From: Neopestalotiopsis rosae
Lineage: Eukaryota > Ascomycota > Sordariomycetes > Amphisphaeriales > Sporocadaceae
DNA length: 64,000 nucleotides
Direction: 5' to 3'
NCBI GenBank assembly: GCA_023078685.1
Contig: JALGAS010000006.1
Coordinates: forward strand, 2,666,001-2,730,000
The position numbers and the translations under genes were made by a program. Below, piece after piece: positions 25,201-36,003 of this stretch (the first letter of the stretch is position 1; every line of letters starts with the position of its first letter). The notes beneath the pieces were generated by a model. It was not told where the DNA came from. It saw nothing but the letters and a program-made list of their open reading frames with translations, and made no database searches.

Positions 25201-28200
25201 GAGCGAATATCCTATGTGTCTTCTGGAAACGCGGCCTGGGTTGTCTACACATCAGGCAGCACGGGGACGCCAAAGGGAGTTGTGATGAGCCACCGAGCGC
25301 TCTGCAGCAGTTTCGCGGCTCACGGCCCCAGGGTCGGATTCGCACCTACCACGAGAGCGTTGCAGTTCTCGGCCTACACGTTCGATAATGCTATTGAGGA
25401 TATCCTCTCGGTATTGTCGTTCGGGGGATGCGTTTGTGTTCCGTCCGAGTATCAGCGGCTCAACGATCTTGTGGGCACAATTCGGCGCCTGAGGGTGAAT
25501 TTGGTCAATGCGACACCGACTATGGCTTCGTTGTTGAGCCCAGCAGACGTACCTTTGGTTAAGACTCTGTGAGTGCATAACTAAACGCTAATGCTCGTTT
25601 ACGTATTTCCTTTCTCTCCATTTTTTCATCCATTCCTTCCGCGATGTCTTTAGCACATTCATAAGCTTGATACGGAATTCAAATTAATGCTCTTTCTCTC
25701 AGCCTCCTCGGCGGCGAAACAGTCAGTCCCGCAGCGGTAGAGCCTTGGTTGGGATACGCGAAAGTGATCAATACTTACGGACCAGCCGAGTGCTCCGTTG
25801 ACGTGGCGTGTTCCGTGCCCATGGAACGCGCCAGAGATGCCTACACTATTGGCCTGCCTCTTGGGGTGAATTTCTGGGTCACAACTCCATCCGACTACAA
25901 TCGTCTAGTGCCCATAGGCACGCCTGGAGAGCTTCTGGTCGAAGGCCCTCACCTCGCACAGGGCTACATGAATGACCCTGAGAAAACAGCCCGGAGCTTC
26001 GTGTGGGATCCGCACTTCGTCACACAACTTGGCCTCTCGTCCGGCCGTCGTCTCTACCGCACTGGTGACCTTGTGAAGCAGAATACCGACGGGTCGCTTG
26101 TCCATCTCGGCCGGATCGACACACAGATAAAGATTCATGGCCAGAGGGTGGAGATTGGCGAAATCGAAAGTCATATCGTTCGTATCGGAAAGAAAGTTCG
26201 AATCGCTTGCGTTGATTTGGTAAGGCCAAGAGACGGGTCTGGTAGTGATCCGTTGCTTGTAGCGGCCATTGAAGTCGGGGACTTTGGTCGCGATGAGCAC
26301 GACGAGGAACTACAAACGGTGCGATCAGCCACGAGTGCTCTTCGTGCCATGACTCAAAACTTACGCGATGCGTTGTTCTTGATTCTGCCACACTACATGG
26401 TACCGCACTTCGTGGCTATGACCAATTTACCCACCAATGCGTCCGGGAAGTTGGATAGACGGGCCACCCATGAGATCCTAGCCGGCCTGAACTGTGAGCA
26501 GCTCACTGAGACTGATGGGAATACCGAAAATTTCGACGACAGACCCTTGACCGCGATGGAGAATCAATTACGACTCATCTGGGTAGACATGCTCAGGTGC
26601 TCACCTAACATAGGCGCCAACGCCCATTTTATACAGCTGGGAGGTGACTCGGTCATCGCTATGCGCATCGTCGCCGCTTCCCAGGGCCTGGGCATTCGGA
26701 TTGGCGTGGCCGACATCCTCCAGAACCCGCGTCTGTCAGATCTCGCCCGCGTCGCCCAGGACGGTAACGCAATGGGGGACTCGGAACAAAACCCTGCCCC
26801 ATTCGAACTCTGGCATGGATTCAGTGACCTCGATGAGCAGCTACAACAAGCGAGGCTCTTGGACATTGCAAATCGGTGCGAATTGGCGCCACATGAAATC
26901 GAAGATGTCTACCCGGCTACGGCTTTACAAGAAGGTCTCATGGCCGTCACGGCAGAGCAGCCCGACGGATACTTCGCCCAATTCCAGTTCCGTATGCGTG
27001 GCATGGATACAGGACGTTTCAAGGCGGCCTGGGGGAAAATAATGACCTCTTTCTCCATCATGCGCACCCGAATCATTTATGATGAAGCAAAAGGAGCCTC
27101 GGTGCAGGTAGTCGTGCGTGATGGACTGACATGGGGCCACGGAGAAGATTTAGCAGCGTATCTCGCCAAGGACAAGGCGCTCAAGTTCGCATACGGCGCA
27201 CCCCTCCACCGTTTGGCCATCGTAGAAACGAGACAGGGCGAGACCTACTTCGTGTGGACGTCGCATCACAGTGGCTACGACGGTTATCAGATTGCTCTAA
27301 CACTGAACATGCTGGCCAAGCTTTATCAGGACGGCGGGGATATTGAACCCTCGCCCCCTCCGGTCTCGCGCTTCATCCAGTACCTGCAACAAAAAGACAA
27401 GAAAGAAGTGGCTTCATATTGGAAAGAGCAACTCGACGGTATTGCTCTGTCTCGTTTTCCTCCGATTCCGTACGCCTCATACCGTCCCGAGGCCGATAGT
27501 GTCTCGAGAGCTCGGATTCGTGTCAGGCCCCGAGGCGGATCTGGGGCACCGGTAGCTGTGCTTTTGCGAGCGGCTTGGGCACTTACCGTCGGACAGTACA
27601 CGGGCAACCCTGAGGCTACGTCGGTAATGGCGCTTGCCGGACGTGAGATTCCGGTCGTAGATATTGGTAACATGGCCATGTCCACCCTGACCACGGTTCC
27701 GATGCGCACCCGTTTCAGCGATCGGAAGCAGCTCGTCTCTGAGCTATTATCACTCATGGCACGACAGAGCAAGGCCATGCAGCCGTTTCTTCATACTGGC
27801 ATGCAGCACATCCGTGCTGCGGTGCCTGGCCTCGGTGTCGACTTCGACCCGGGCCACCTGCTTATTGTGCAGCCGACGATGGGCGACAAGGTTGCGGATC
27901 CTGTCCAGGCCATTGGCCTTGAAGAGTTGCCCACTCTCAAAGCCGATTTCAGCGGGTATGCGCTCGCGGTGCAGTGCATGGCTCATCCCGACGCCATGGT
28001 AGACGTCGAAATGCTATACGACAGCAAGGTGCTGCCCAGGAAAATGGCCGAAGAATTGCTCTTGCAGTTTGAACATACGATCCAACAATTGGAAACAAAT
28101 GGCGACTCTGCCGTAGGTGATCTCGACCTTCTGAAGCCTAGGGATGTTGATAGAATTCGCGAGTGGAATAAACCTCTCGAGCGGGCCATCCCGAATCGTT

Positions 28201-31200
28201 CATGCATTCATGAGCTCGTGCGAACCATGGTGCATCAGCAACCAGACGCACAGGCCATATCAGCGTGGGACGGTGACTTTACCTATTCTGCGTTGAGCCA
28301 GACAGCGTCTCGCCTAGCTCACCATCTCGTCGATCTGGGCGTTGGGCCAGAAGTTGCGGTGGGCGTGTGTATGGACAAATCACGTTGGGCAATGGTATCA
28401 ATGTTGGCTATATTACAAGCAGGTGGTGTGGTAGTCGGACTGGGCACCCAACATCCACTGATACGCATTGAGACCATCATCTCCGATGCTCATATCTCCG
28501 TAGTTCTGGTCGACGAAGCTCAAGCACAGCGATTGGGTGGCATGCTACGGCCGACTGTGGTTGACGCATCCTTTGTTGAAGGCCTCCCAGACCGAGGAGA
28601 TCCTCCAATTCCAAAAGGATTAACACCAGACAACGCAGCCTGGATAGTGTACACGTCTGGGAGCACAGGCGATCCGAAAGGAGTCGTCCTTTCGCACGCG
28701 GCCCTTTGCACTGGTATTATCAGCCATGGAACTATTTTCGGAAACAACAAACGCACTCGCGCACTCCAATATGCTTCGCACACATTTGGAGTCGTGATGG
28801 AGGATATGTTCACAACGCTTATCTTCGGCGGTTGTACGTGCATCCCATCAGAGGATACGCGCCTGGACATGAGTGACCTGGCCAGGACCATCAACATCAT
28901 GGGTATCAATTTTGTCAATCTGACCTCGACAGCCGCCTCCATGCTCAATCCGCACGATGTACCTGGCTTGGAGACGGTGGTGCTGGGTGGCGAGGCGGTC
29001 CGACCCGCTGTCGTGGATCTCTGGTTGAAGCACGCAAAAGTGCTCAACGCCTATGGACAAAGCGAGTGTTCCGTGGAGTCTGTCATTAGCGTAGTAGAGC
29101 ATGCGGACGATGCCAACAACATCGGTTTCCCCATCGGCGGCTGCACCGCTTGGGTCGTCAATACCTCTGACTGGAACCTCCTTGTGCCCATCGGGACGCC
29201 CGGCGAGCTGCTAATCCAAGGACCACTCCTCGCGCGCGGCTATCTGAACGACTCGGATAAGACCGCCGCCTCGTTCGTGACAGATCCAGTGTTCCTCAGC
29301 CGACTAGACGTTTTAACAGGCCACGGACATCGGTTTTACCGCACCGGCGATCTGGTTCAGCAGAACGAAGACGGCTCACTGGTCTACCTCGGCCGCTGCG
29401 ATTCTCAGATCAAGGTGCGCGGCCAACGAGTAGAGCCCGGGGAGATCGAGAATAGAATCGTCCAGCTTCATAGCGAGCAGGTCTCGCATGCTTTTGTCGA
29501 CGTCGTAGAAGTTCAAGGTGCAGACGAGTTAGCCGACCCTGCTCTCGTCGCAGCCATCGAATTACGGGACGGGCCAGCTGAAGCAAGCTTCGGGCAGATT
29601 GGCCATAACACGGATGACAACTACAACCTGCCACCGACGGTGCGGCTACCGACTCGTCAAACCACCTCATTGATGCAACAAATCCGTGCCAATTTGCTCA
29701 AAGAGCTCCCCCTTTATATGGTACCAAGCTACTTTGTGCCCATGTCGCAGCACCTACCCGTCAACGCATCTGGAAAGTTAGATCGACGTGCCACACGCGC
29801 CATCATCACCACCTTGTCTCGACACCAACTAGAGGCCTCCAGTCGCAGCCAGAAGAAGGACCGAACAGACAGGCCATTCTCAGAGACGGAGCAGAATCTC
29901 CGAGATGCATACATGCAGGTTCTGGGTCGCACCGCTAATGATGTCGGGTTGGACGACCATTTCATCGAGCTCGGCGGTGATTCTGTGGCTGCGATGCAGG
30001 TCTCGGCGACTTGCCGGCAGCGATTCGGACTCACCGTCTCAGTCCGCGATTTGTTGCAGAAGCAGAGCATCGCTGCATTGGCGCCGTACGTGAGGCAGTC
30101 GGGGGCGCGCAATGGGCAGGAGACTTTGCAACAGCTGGAGGACGGTCAACAGTCATTGCTGCCTTCGTCGCACGCTGTGACTGACATTCAAGAATGGATG
30201 CTGAATTATCACGTTGCGCGGCCCGATGTTGGCATGACGTACTTTTCGCTGGACGGTACCGGTTCGCTGATTGGTGACGACAGGATGTCCGACGCGTGTA
30301 AGCGACTATTGACTTCCATCGAGAGTCTACACACAGGCTTCGCTCAGGACAAGGAGAAGGGCAGCTGGAGGCGGATTGTGCTCGACCCATTCATCCCAGA
30401 TATACGCACGTTTGTGACGACCGACTCCATCGAAGACTGGACTGCGGATTTCATGAGTCGCGAGGGCTCAGAACACATACGGCCCGATCGTCCGCTAGTT
30501 AACGTTGCCATCTGCACGACCACTGACCAGCATCGGATCCTCTTCCGGCTCTCGCATGTGATTTGGGACGGCATGTGCATCCCGGTATTCTGGTCCACTT
30601 TGAAAGAGCTCTACGAGACGGGACGGGCGGCAGAAGCGGTCGTCTACTCGCAGTATGTTGCCGAGGTCGAGAAACTCCGCACGCCCGAGGCGACTAGGTA
30701 CTGGACCGCTCTCCTCGAAGGCTCGAGCATGACGCCTATCAGTAAGACCCAGCCCCGGGGCGACGACTACGTATACCGGGCCGCGGTACTTGGCCCAGAG
30801 GTCATGCACGTCGGCCAAAGACTGCCGCATAATATGACGTGCGCCAACGTGGTGAAGGCAGCCTGGTCTCTCGTGCTAGCACGACACGCGGGCCAGTCGG
30901 ACGTCATCTTCGCAGACTTGGTATCGGGCCGTGCGGGTGTCGACCCGTCGGTCGCGGGCGCACTGGGATGCTGTTCGACGCCGATCCCGGTGCGCGCGCG
31001 CATATCGAGCAGAGAGACGTACGCGGATCTCGTGCAGAGCCTCCAGAGACAGCAGCTGGAGAGCATGCCTTACGAGACCTTTGGATTGAACAGTATTGTA
31101 CGTCAGTGTACGGACTGGCCCGAGGGCACACCGGCCACAAGTTGGATCAATCACGTGCCGACACGCATGGCGGGTGAGCTGGACATTGGCGGCGTCAGAT

Positions 31201-31427
31201 ATGTGCTCGGCCAGCCGGCGACGCAGGAGGAGAAGAACTGGACGTTCAGCGAGACGCGCATCTCTTGGACACAGGATGATACAGGATACCTTGAATTTCA
31301 CCTGGTGTACGCAGCAGACCGCATAGAGGAAGACGTCGCGAGGCGGCTCTACGATGATTTGACACAGACGCTGCAGCGCATTCTCACAGCGCCCGACGCG
31401 TTGCTCAGCGAGCGGTACAACAATTGA
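16230..31427 (+). CDS. Nonribosomal peptide synthetase, T-C-(A-T-C)x4
   Basis: A 4998-residue NRPS in three exons: 16230-17723, 17791-25568 and 25703-31427; the second intron falls inside A3. Domain order with approximate residues: T0 (Ser55, LGGDS); C1 (SHVLVDG, His266); A1 (TSGSTG near 733), T1 (1149); C2 (HHSAYDG, 1358); A2 (1842), T2 (2278); C3 (HHAAYDG, 2491); A3 (2985), T3 (3406); C4 (HHSGYDG, 3613); A4 (4074), T4 (4517); and a terminal C5 (SHVIWDG, 4708). No E, MT, TE or reductase domain is present. All four A domains keep the invariant Lys in GSGKLDRR or ASGKLDRR. The leading T domain fits loading with the PKS-derived acyl chain, and the terminal C fits cyclising release as in other fungal NRPSs. 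The expected product is an acyl chain plus four units. Confidence 0.96.
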
Positions 31428-32286
31428 CAGAGGGCTGCAGGACCACTTTGGGCTGTGGTGACTTGGCTATGGCTCGTTAATTTTCTTGGTTCGGACATGT
31501 AGGAATCTGCGCTTTGGGAGTTTATTTGTGTATACGTTCTTCGAATAGCTTGCATCTCTTGTCCTCAGTCTATGAGGGGAGATATCAAGATATTTGATGC
31601 TGGTTGTAGTGCTACTTGGGAGAAATGAAAGGAAGTTGTTTTGATCGATGCATCCTTCCTCTACACGAGCTCCAATTGAATGTGCGAGCAGAACACACTG
31701 GTGTCACAGCGCCCGGCTGTAACGAAAAGCGCCAGCGCTGCAGTGTCAGTTTAGGTAGTTTCGGTGTTTGTTAGGCCGTCTCTACAGTGACCCTCGGGTG
31801 GCTTGTGATGTGGTGGGCTACGAGCTGATCCCTTACCCAGTCCCACCCTAGCCACCGCGCACCATCCCCTACAGTAACTAAATATGTAAAAAACCTACGA
31901 CCAGGTTTCCGATTTTACAGCCTTTGAATCGCCGGGTTTCTGGCATTTAAAAGGTTTCAAAGGCTACAATCAACATGAATAACTGCAAAATGTTGTACTC
32001 GACGAAATCACAGCGATCAGACGAAATCAACGCTTTTTTGTGCGACTCTTCATTCAAACCCCGTGGAATAGTTTTGGTTTTTGCTGATATAATTTATTAG
32101 CAATGCTGCGGAGGCCAAATCTGCGTGTGACGCTGGTATTTCTCGACATGAAACCTTCTTCTATGACCTACCAACCAAGATGAATGACTGCCTAGGTGCG
32201 TAGCGTTGCGGTCCTCTCACAGGTGGAACGTATACTGTGAAGCACCCTTCAACTTTCCCAGCCACATAGCGCCACAAAGCAAACAC

Positions 32287-32302
32287 GATCCTTCAATCCT
32301 TC
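32287..32302. promoter_or_regulatory. Tandem 8-bp repeat, site 2
   Basis: GATCCTTC followed directly by AATCCTTC, identical over 17 bases to site 1 at 3194. It lies about 460 bp upstream of the GDPD start. Regulatory role inferred from recurrence at other cluster promoters. Confidence 0.5.
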
Positions 32303-32650
32303 ATACATGCAACAGAGTTGTCGGCGAGACGCAAAAACCCCTTGCATTGACCGATCCAGGGATCAATAATGGCACTCTGTATATCTGGTTGTATCAGATA
32401 AGCTGGTCGCCAGAATTACCTAATATCCTCTGCTTAATCTGAGCGCGTTCAAGTGCCTACGGACTAACACAAAGCTCAACTAGGCCTCTATCGCACCTCT
32501 GATTCAGTAACAGATAGCTTGAATATATACTCCAGATAGGTAATATTATACTGGCCGACAAATCCAATACGGTTGTGAGAAAACGCCCTCAAAAAGGCAA
32601 GTCACTACGTTCCCTCACCTTCGCCGCATATGCTATCACATTTACACATA

Positions 32651-32671
32651 CACACACACACACACACACAC
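32651..32671. repeat. CA dinucleotide microsatellite
   Basis: About ten and a half uninterrupted CA units, just upstream of the GDPD gene. Likely length-variable between strains. Confidence 0.9.
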
Positions 32672-32762
32672 TTTTTGGTCTTTTGGTAAATTCCATAAAC
32701 CGTGGCGTAGTGATAATGAATACTCTATGTGGCTCACAGCTAAAATCTGGTTTCTAGCCGCA

Positions 32763-33958
32763 ATGGCCGGGGCCGAACATGGCAGTACTTTGAAGACCGA
32801 TGATCCCCTGCCCTTCCCCCGGGTCATCGCTCATCGTGGGTACAAGTCCGCGTTCCCCGAGAACACCATGGCCGCATTCCGCGGAGCTGTTGGGAGCGGG
32901 GCCGACGGCATCGAAGCCGACTTGCATTTGTCCAAGGATGGCACTGTCGTGTTATCGCATGTCAGTGGCAGACAATCACCCCCGATAGACATGATTCACC
33001 ACAGATATTTCTTCCCTATTTCCAGAGCACCGACATGCTATATATAATGACAACCGCTGACCTCGGTGCGGCGAAAGGACGCGACCCTCAGACGCTGCTA
33101 TGGTAAGCCGGGCAGTGTCGCAGACTACAAATGGGTTGAGCTCAAAGCGTTCCGCACCTTGCGCAAACCTAGGGAGCCCATGCCACGGCTTGTCGAACTG
33201 CTACAATATGTATCGCTACCGGAGACGGAGCATGTATGGTTACTGCTCGACATCAAGGTATGTGTATAATTTACGTGTCCAGTTTACTTTTTTTGTTGCA
33301 AGGCCTATCTATCTACTTGATCGTTCAGACGGCTGATTTGATACGGTGGCCCTCCGGTAGAGAGACGATGACATCCGCCACCTATTCATGAGCCTCACGG
33401 CGGCAATAGCTTCTGTACCCGCGACCTCAAAACCATGGGAGAAGCGCATTATGCTCGGAGTCTGGGATGTGAGCTTATTTAACGATTCTTCTCTTCATTC
33501 CCTATCATGATTTAACGCGGTTGTCTCTTCGCTAGGCAGAGTACATGGGAGCATGTTTTCGGCATCTTCCGGGGTTCTCTGTGATGTTGTTGACACCTTC
33601 GCCCGCTTATGCCTCGACCATGCTCGGAGTTCCCAATCTTCATTTTGGTCTATTGAACTACACGTTCTCCCACGGTCGCGGTGCAGAGTTTATTCTGCGG
33701 GCCAGGGATCAACGGCAGCACGACCGGCTGATTTTCTCCTGGTCAGATAACGCGGACCAGTGGATGGCTCAGAGCATACGCAACGGGCTTGACGGTGTCA
33801 TTACTGATGACCCAAAGCGTTTCATCGAGCTGTACGGTCAGTGGGATGACGCACGGGTGCGCAAGAGAGCTAGCCGATGGACGTTGTGGGAGCTGGCTTT
33901 CTGGCTCGGCATCAACATCATAGTCTGGATAGAAGAGACCATTCCTAGGCTGACATAA
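32763..33958 (+). CDS. Glycerophosphodiester phosphodiesterase family (Pgc1-like)
   Basis: Looks broken at first sight but splices cleanly into four exons, 32763-32960, 33078-33257, 33361-33468 and 33536-33958, giving 302 residues with all phases zero. An in-frame ATG at 32727 would add 12 hydrophobic residues. GDPD hallmarks are present: [21 protein letters not shown] with the metal-binding E-x-D, VVLSH joined to DATL, LLDIK, and the late TDDP. A C-terminal hydrophobic stretch ([13 protein letters not shown]) may be a tail anchor, as in yeast Pgc1, a phosphatidylglycerol-specific phospholipase C. Substrate here is inferred. It sits between the NRPS and P450-3 and carries the cluster's tandem octamer upstream, so it may be co-regulated, for example in lipid remodelling or self-protection (inference). 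Confidence 0.85.
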
Positions 33959-34134
33959 ATGCTTTCGGGCATACTGGCAGAGATGGCTGTATGAATAAAT
34001 ATGTAGCCAACACGTCAGGCATGTGGTCTTGTCTGGGTTTCATGATGGTGGAACCACGGATATTTATGATACAAACGCACCCTTCCCTTTCCATTTACTC
34101 GCCCTATTCAGTGTAACATGAGACTACATGTATC

Positions 34135-35706
34135 TCATCCCGAGGCCAAATGAATCCTAGCCTTGCTTTTCCCTATCACGACACTCCATTGGACCAGACC
34201 CTCTTCCCTTGGCGTCACTTTTAAGCAAACATCCTTCTTCGGCCTTGGCAGTGCCGGTGTGCCCGACTTGACTGCCGGTCTGCGCTCCCAAACCTTACCG
34301 CTGACGGGATCCAGACGGGCACGCAGAATCAGCAGGGCGGCAGCAATGAGAATTTCGGTGGATGCGAATTGGCGGGCCGGGCAGAGGTGCGGTGGCGCGC
34401 CCCAGGGCAGGAAGGTACTGGGCACGATGCGTGCTTTGGGCGCTTCACCGTCCCGAGCCGGCACGAAGCGATACGGGTCGTAGACGTCTGCCGTCGGACC
34501 CCAGATCGCCTGGCTCTCGTGTACAGGCCGCACAGGCATCTGAAGGTAGTTGCCCTTCTTCAGCACGTACTGATCCAGCATCGTATCCTCGGTCACGACG
34601 CGCCAAGCCACCTGCGAGTGCCTCGTGCGCTGTGTCTCCTGGTATGCGGAGAGGAGAATGAAACATTCTGTCTGGAGGGCGGCAACATCTAGGATTAATC
34701 CTTCCTTGCCGTTCACGGATTTGGACCTCGTGACTGCCTTTTCAAACAGCTCCTGGCGGATGTCCTTGAGAAGATCAGGGCGTGAGTATATTTGGTAGAT
34801 GGTCCAAAACAGCGTCGGGACCGTGTTGGGATATGCCGCGTTGCTGAGAGTGGCTTGAATTTTATACCTATCATCTTCCTTGATCCCGCCCTCGCGCAGC
34901 AACCTGTCTCGTTGTGTGACCAGGTACGAGGCGTCGTCGGGAATATGCTGAAAATACTCGCGGAATGCCTCGAATACCTGGGTGCGAGCCTTGCTCCCCG
35001 TGTGTAGCGGGTCGATTCCCAGCATTTGCTGCGGTCGGTGTTCCTCCCAAACCCATAGAGCATCCTCGACCTCGCGCCGCACGAATGGATGCTCGACACC
35101 ATACAGACCGACGGCCGTGGCTTGCACGATGGCGTGCTTGGCCCATTGAAACAAGTCCACTTCCTTCTGCTGCACCAAGTCTGTCACGTCGGCGAGCAGC
35201 TGCCGTGCCATCCGCAGATTCTGCGCATCCAGATGAGGTCCTGGCGTTAGGGCCTCTTTGGTGCGCAAGGAAAATTCGTCCAAGAGCTCGCCATCGAAAG
35301 CTTTATGGGCGTCGCTACTCACGACATCGCTTGGAACCTTGAGAAATGGTGTAAATGATAAAGCTTTAGACTTCTGTACGAGATTTGCGAGCCTGGTATT
35401 CCGTGTAATATACACTTTGAAGTTCAAGATGCCGAGAGAATAAATATCTTCATCTGTGGTCTGGCTGTTAACAGTCAACACATGTGATCAAATCGAAGAC
35501 AGCTCACTGGCAATTTACCTGAGCAGATTGTAGTAATTAAATCCGTAGCGGAGCACGCCGAGGATATGACCAATGATGGGCACCGGTATCTTTGGTGTTA
35601 TCCGGCGCGGCTCTCCGGGATCGTCGAATTGGCCAAAGACGAAATCGACGCCATAAGCAAGGATAGCGATCCCAGCCACCAGGACAACCAGGTTTTCGTA
35701 CAACAT
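34135..35706 (-). CDS. Cytochrome P450 (P450-3, CYP7/CYP8-like)
   Basis: Complete 505-residue P450 in two exons, 35706-35519 and 35464-34135. It aligns along its length with P450-1 and P450-2 but lacks their second intron: the coding sequence runs straight through the ALW-VWEEHRP site where the others are interrupted. N-terminal anchor (LVVLVAGIAILAYGVDFVF), I-helix NTVPTLFW without the acid-Thr pair, ExxR as ETQR, and heme loop FLPWGAPPHLCPAR with Ala in place of the usual Gly. It is divergent from the acyl-CoA ligase across a 297-bp promoter that holds a tandem octamer. Probably a tailoring enzyme; reaction unknown. Confidence 0.92.
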
Positions 35707-35854
35707 CTCGATATTGACGTTGTCAACAATGAGAGATTTAGGTACATGATCTACGTTGATGAATCTATTTCATGAATTTTCAATCTGTGGTTGACTAACA
35801 TTGCGGCCGGCGGGGCTACAGTGGCACCACAGATCATACACCAATTTGCGTACA

Positions 35855-35870
35855 GGATTGCAGGATTATC
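35855..35870. promoter_or_regulatory. Tandem 8-bp repeat, site 3
   Basis: Two in-phase octamers read on the minus strand as AATCCTGC and AATCCTGT (plus strand ACAGGATT then GCAGGATT; position good to a few bases). In the divergent promoter between P450-3 and the ligase. Each copy differs from sites 1-2 mainly at one or two positions of the octamer. Confidence 0.45.
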
Positions 35871-36003
35871 TCGATACAACCGCGGCATGTGTTCAAGAAG
35901 ACTGTGCAATGGACTCGGCTCCAGAGCTGCAACGAAAGACACGATACTGTATCTCTCAACCCTATGTCACACAAGAGATAATCTGTGACAACACGATCAA
36001 AAT

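Larger units (their letters stand above)
31428..32762. other. Intergenic: NRPS 3' end and GDPD upstream region
   Basis: About 1.3 kb without a convincing gene. It contains the tandem octamer at 32287 and a CA dinucleotide run at 32651. Promoter of the GDPD gene presumably lies in the right half. Confidence 0.5.

Noticed and set aside
17803..31427. NRPS as two or three separate genes
   Set aside because: The breaks at 17,724 and 25,569 are short introns with good splice sites, and the second interrupts the A3 domain in the middle.
32727..33958. GDPD gene as a frameshifted pseudogene
   Set aside because: The reading frames are separate, but GT..AG introns with consistent phase join them into one complete protein with all family motifs in order.
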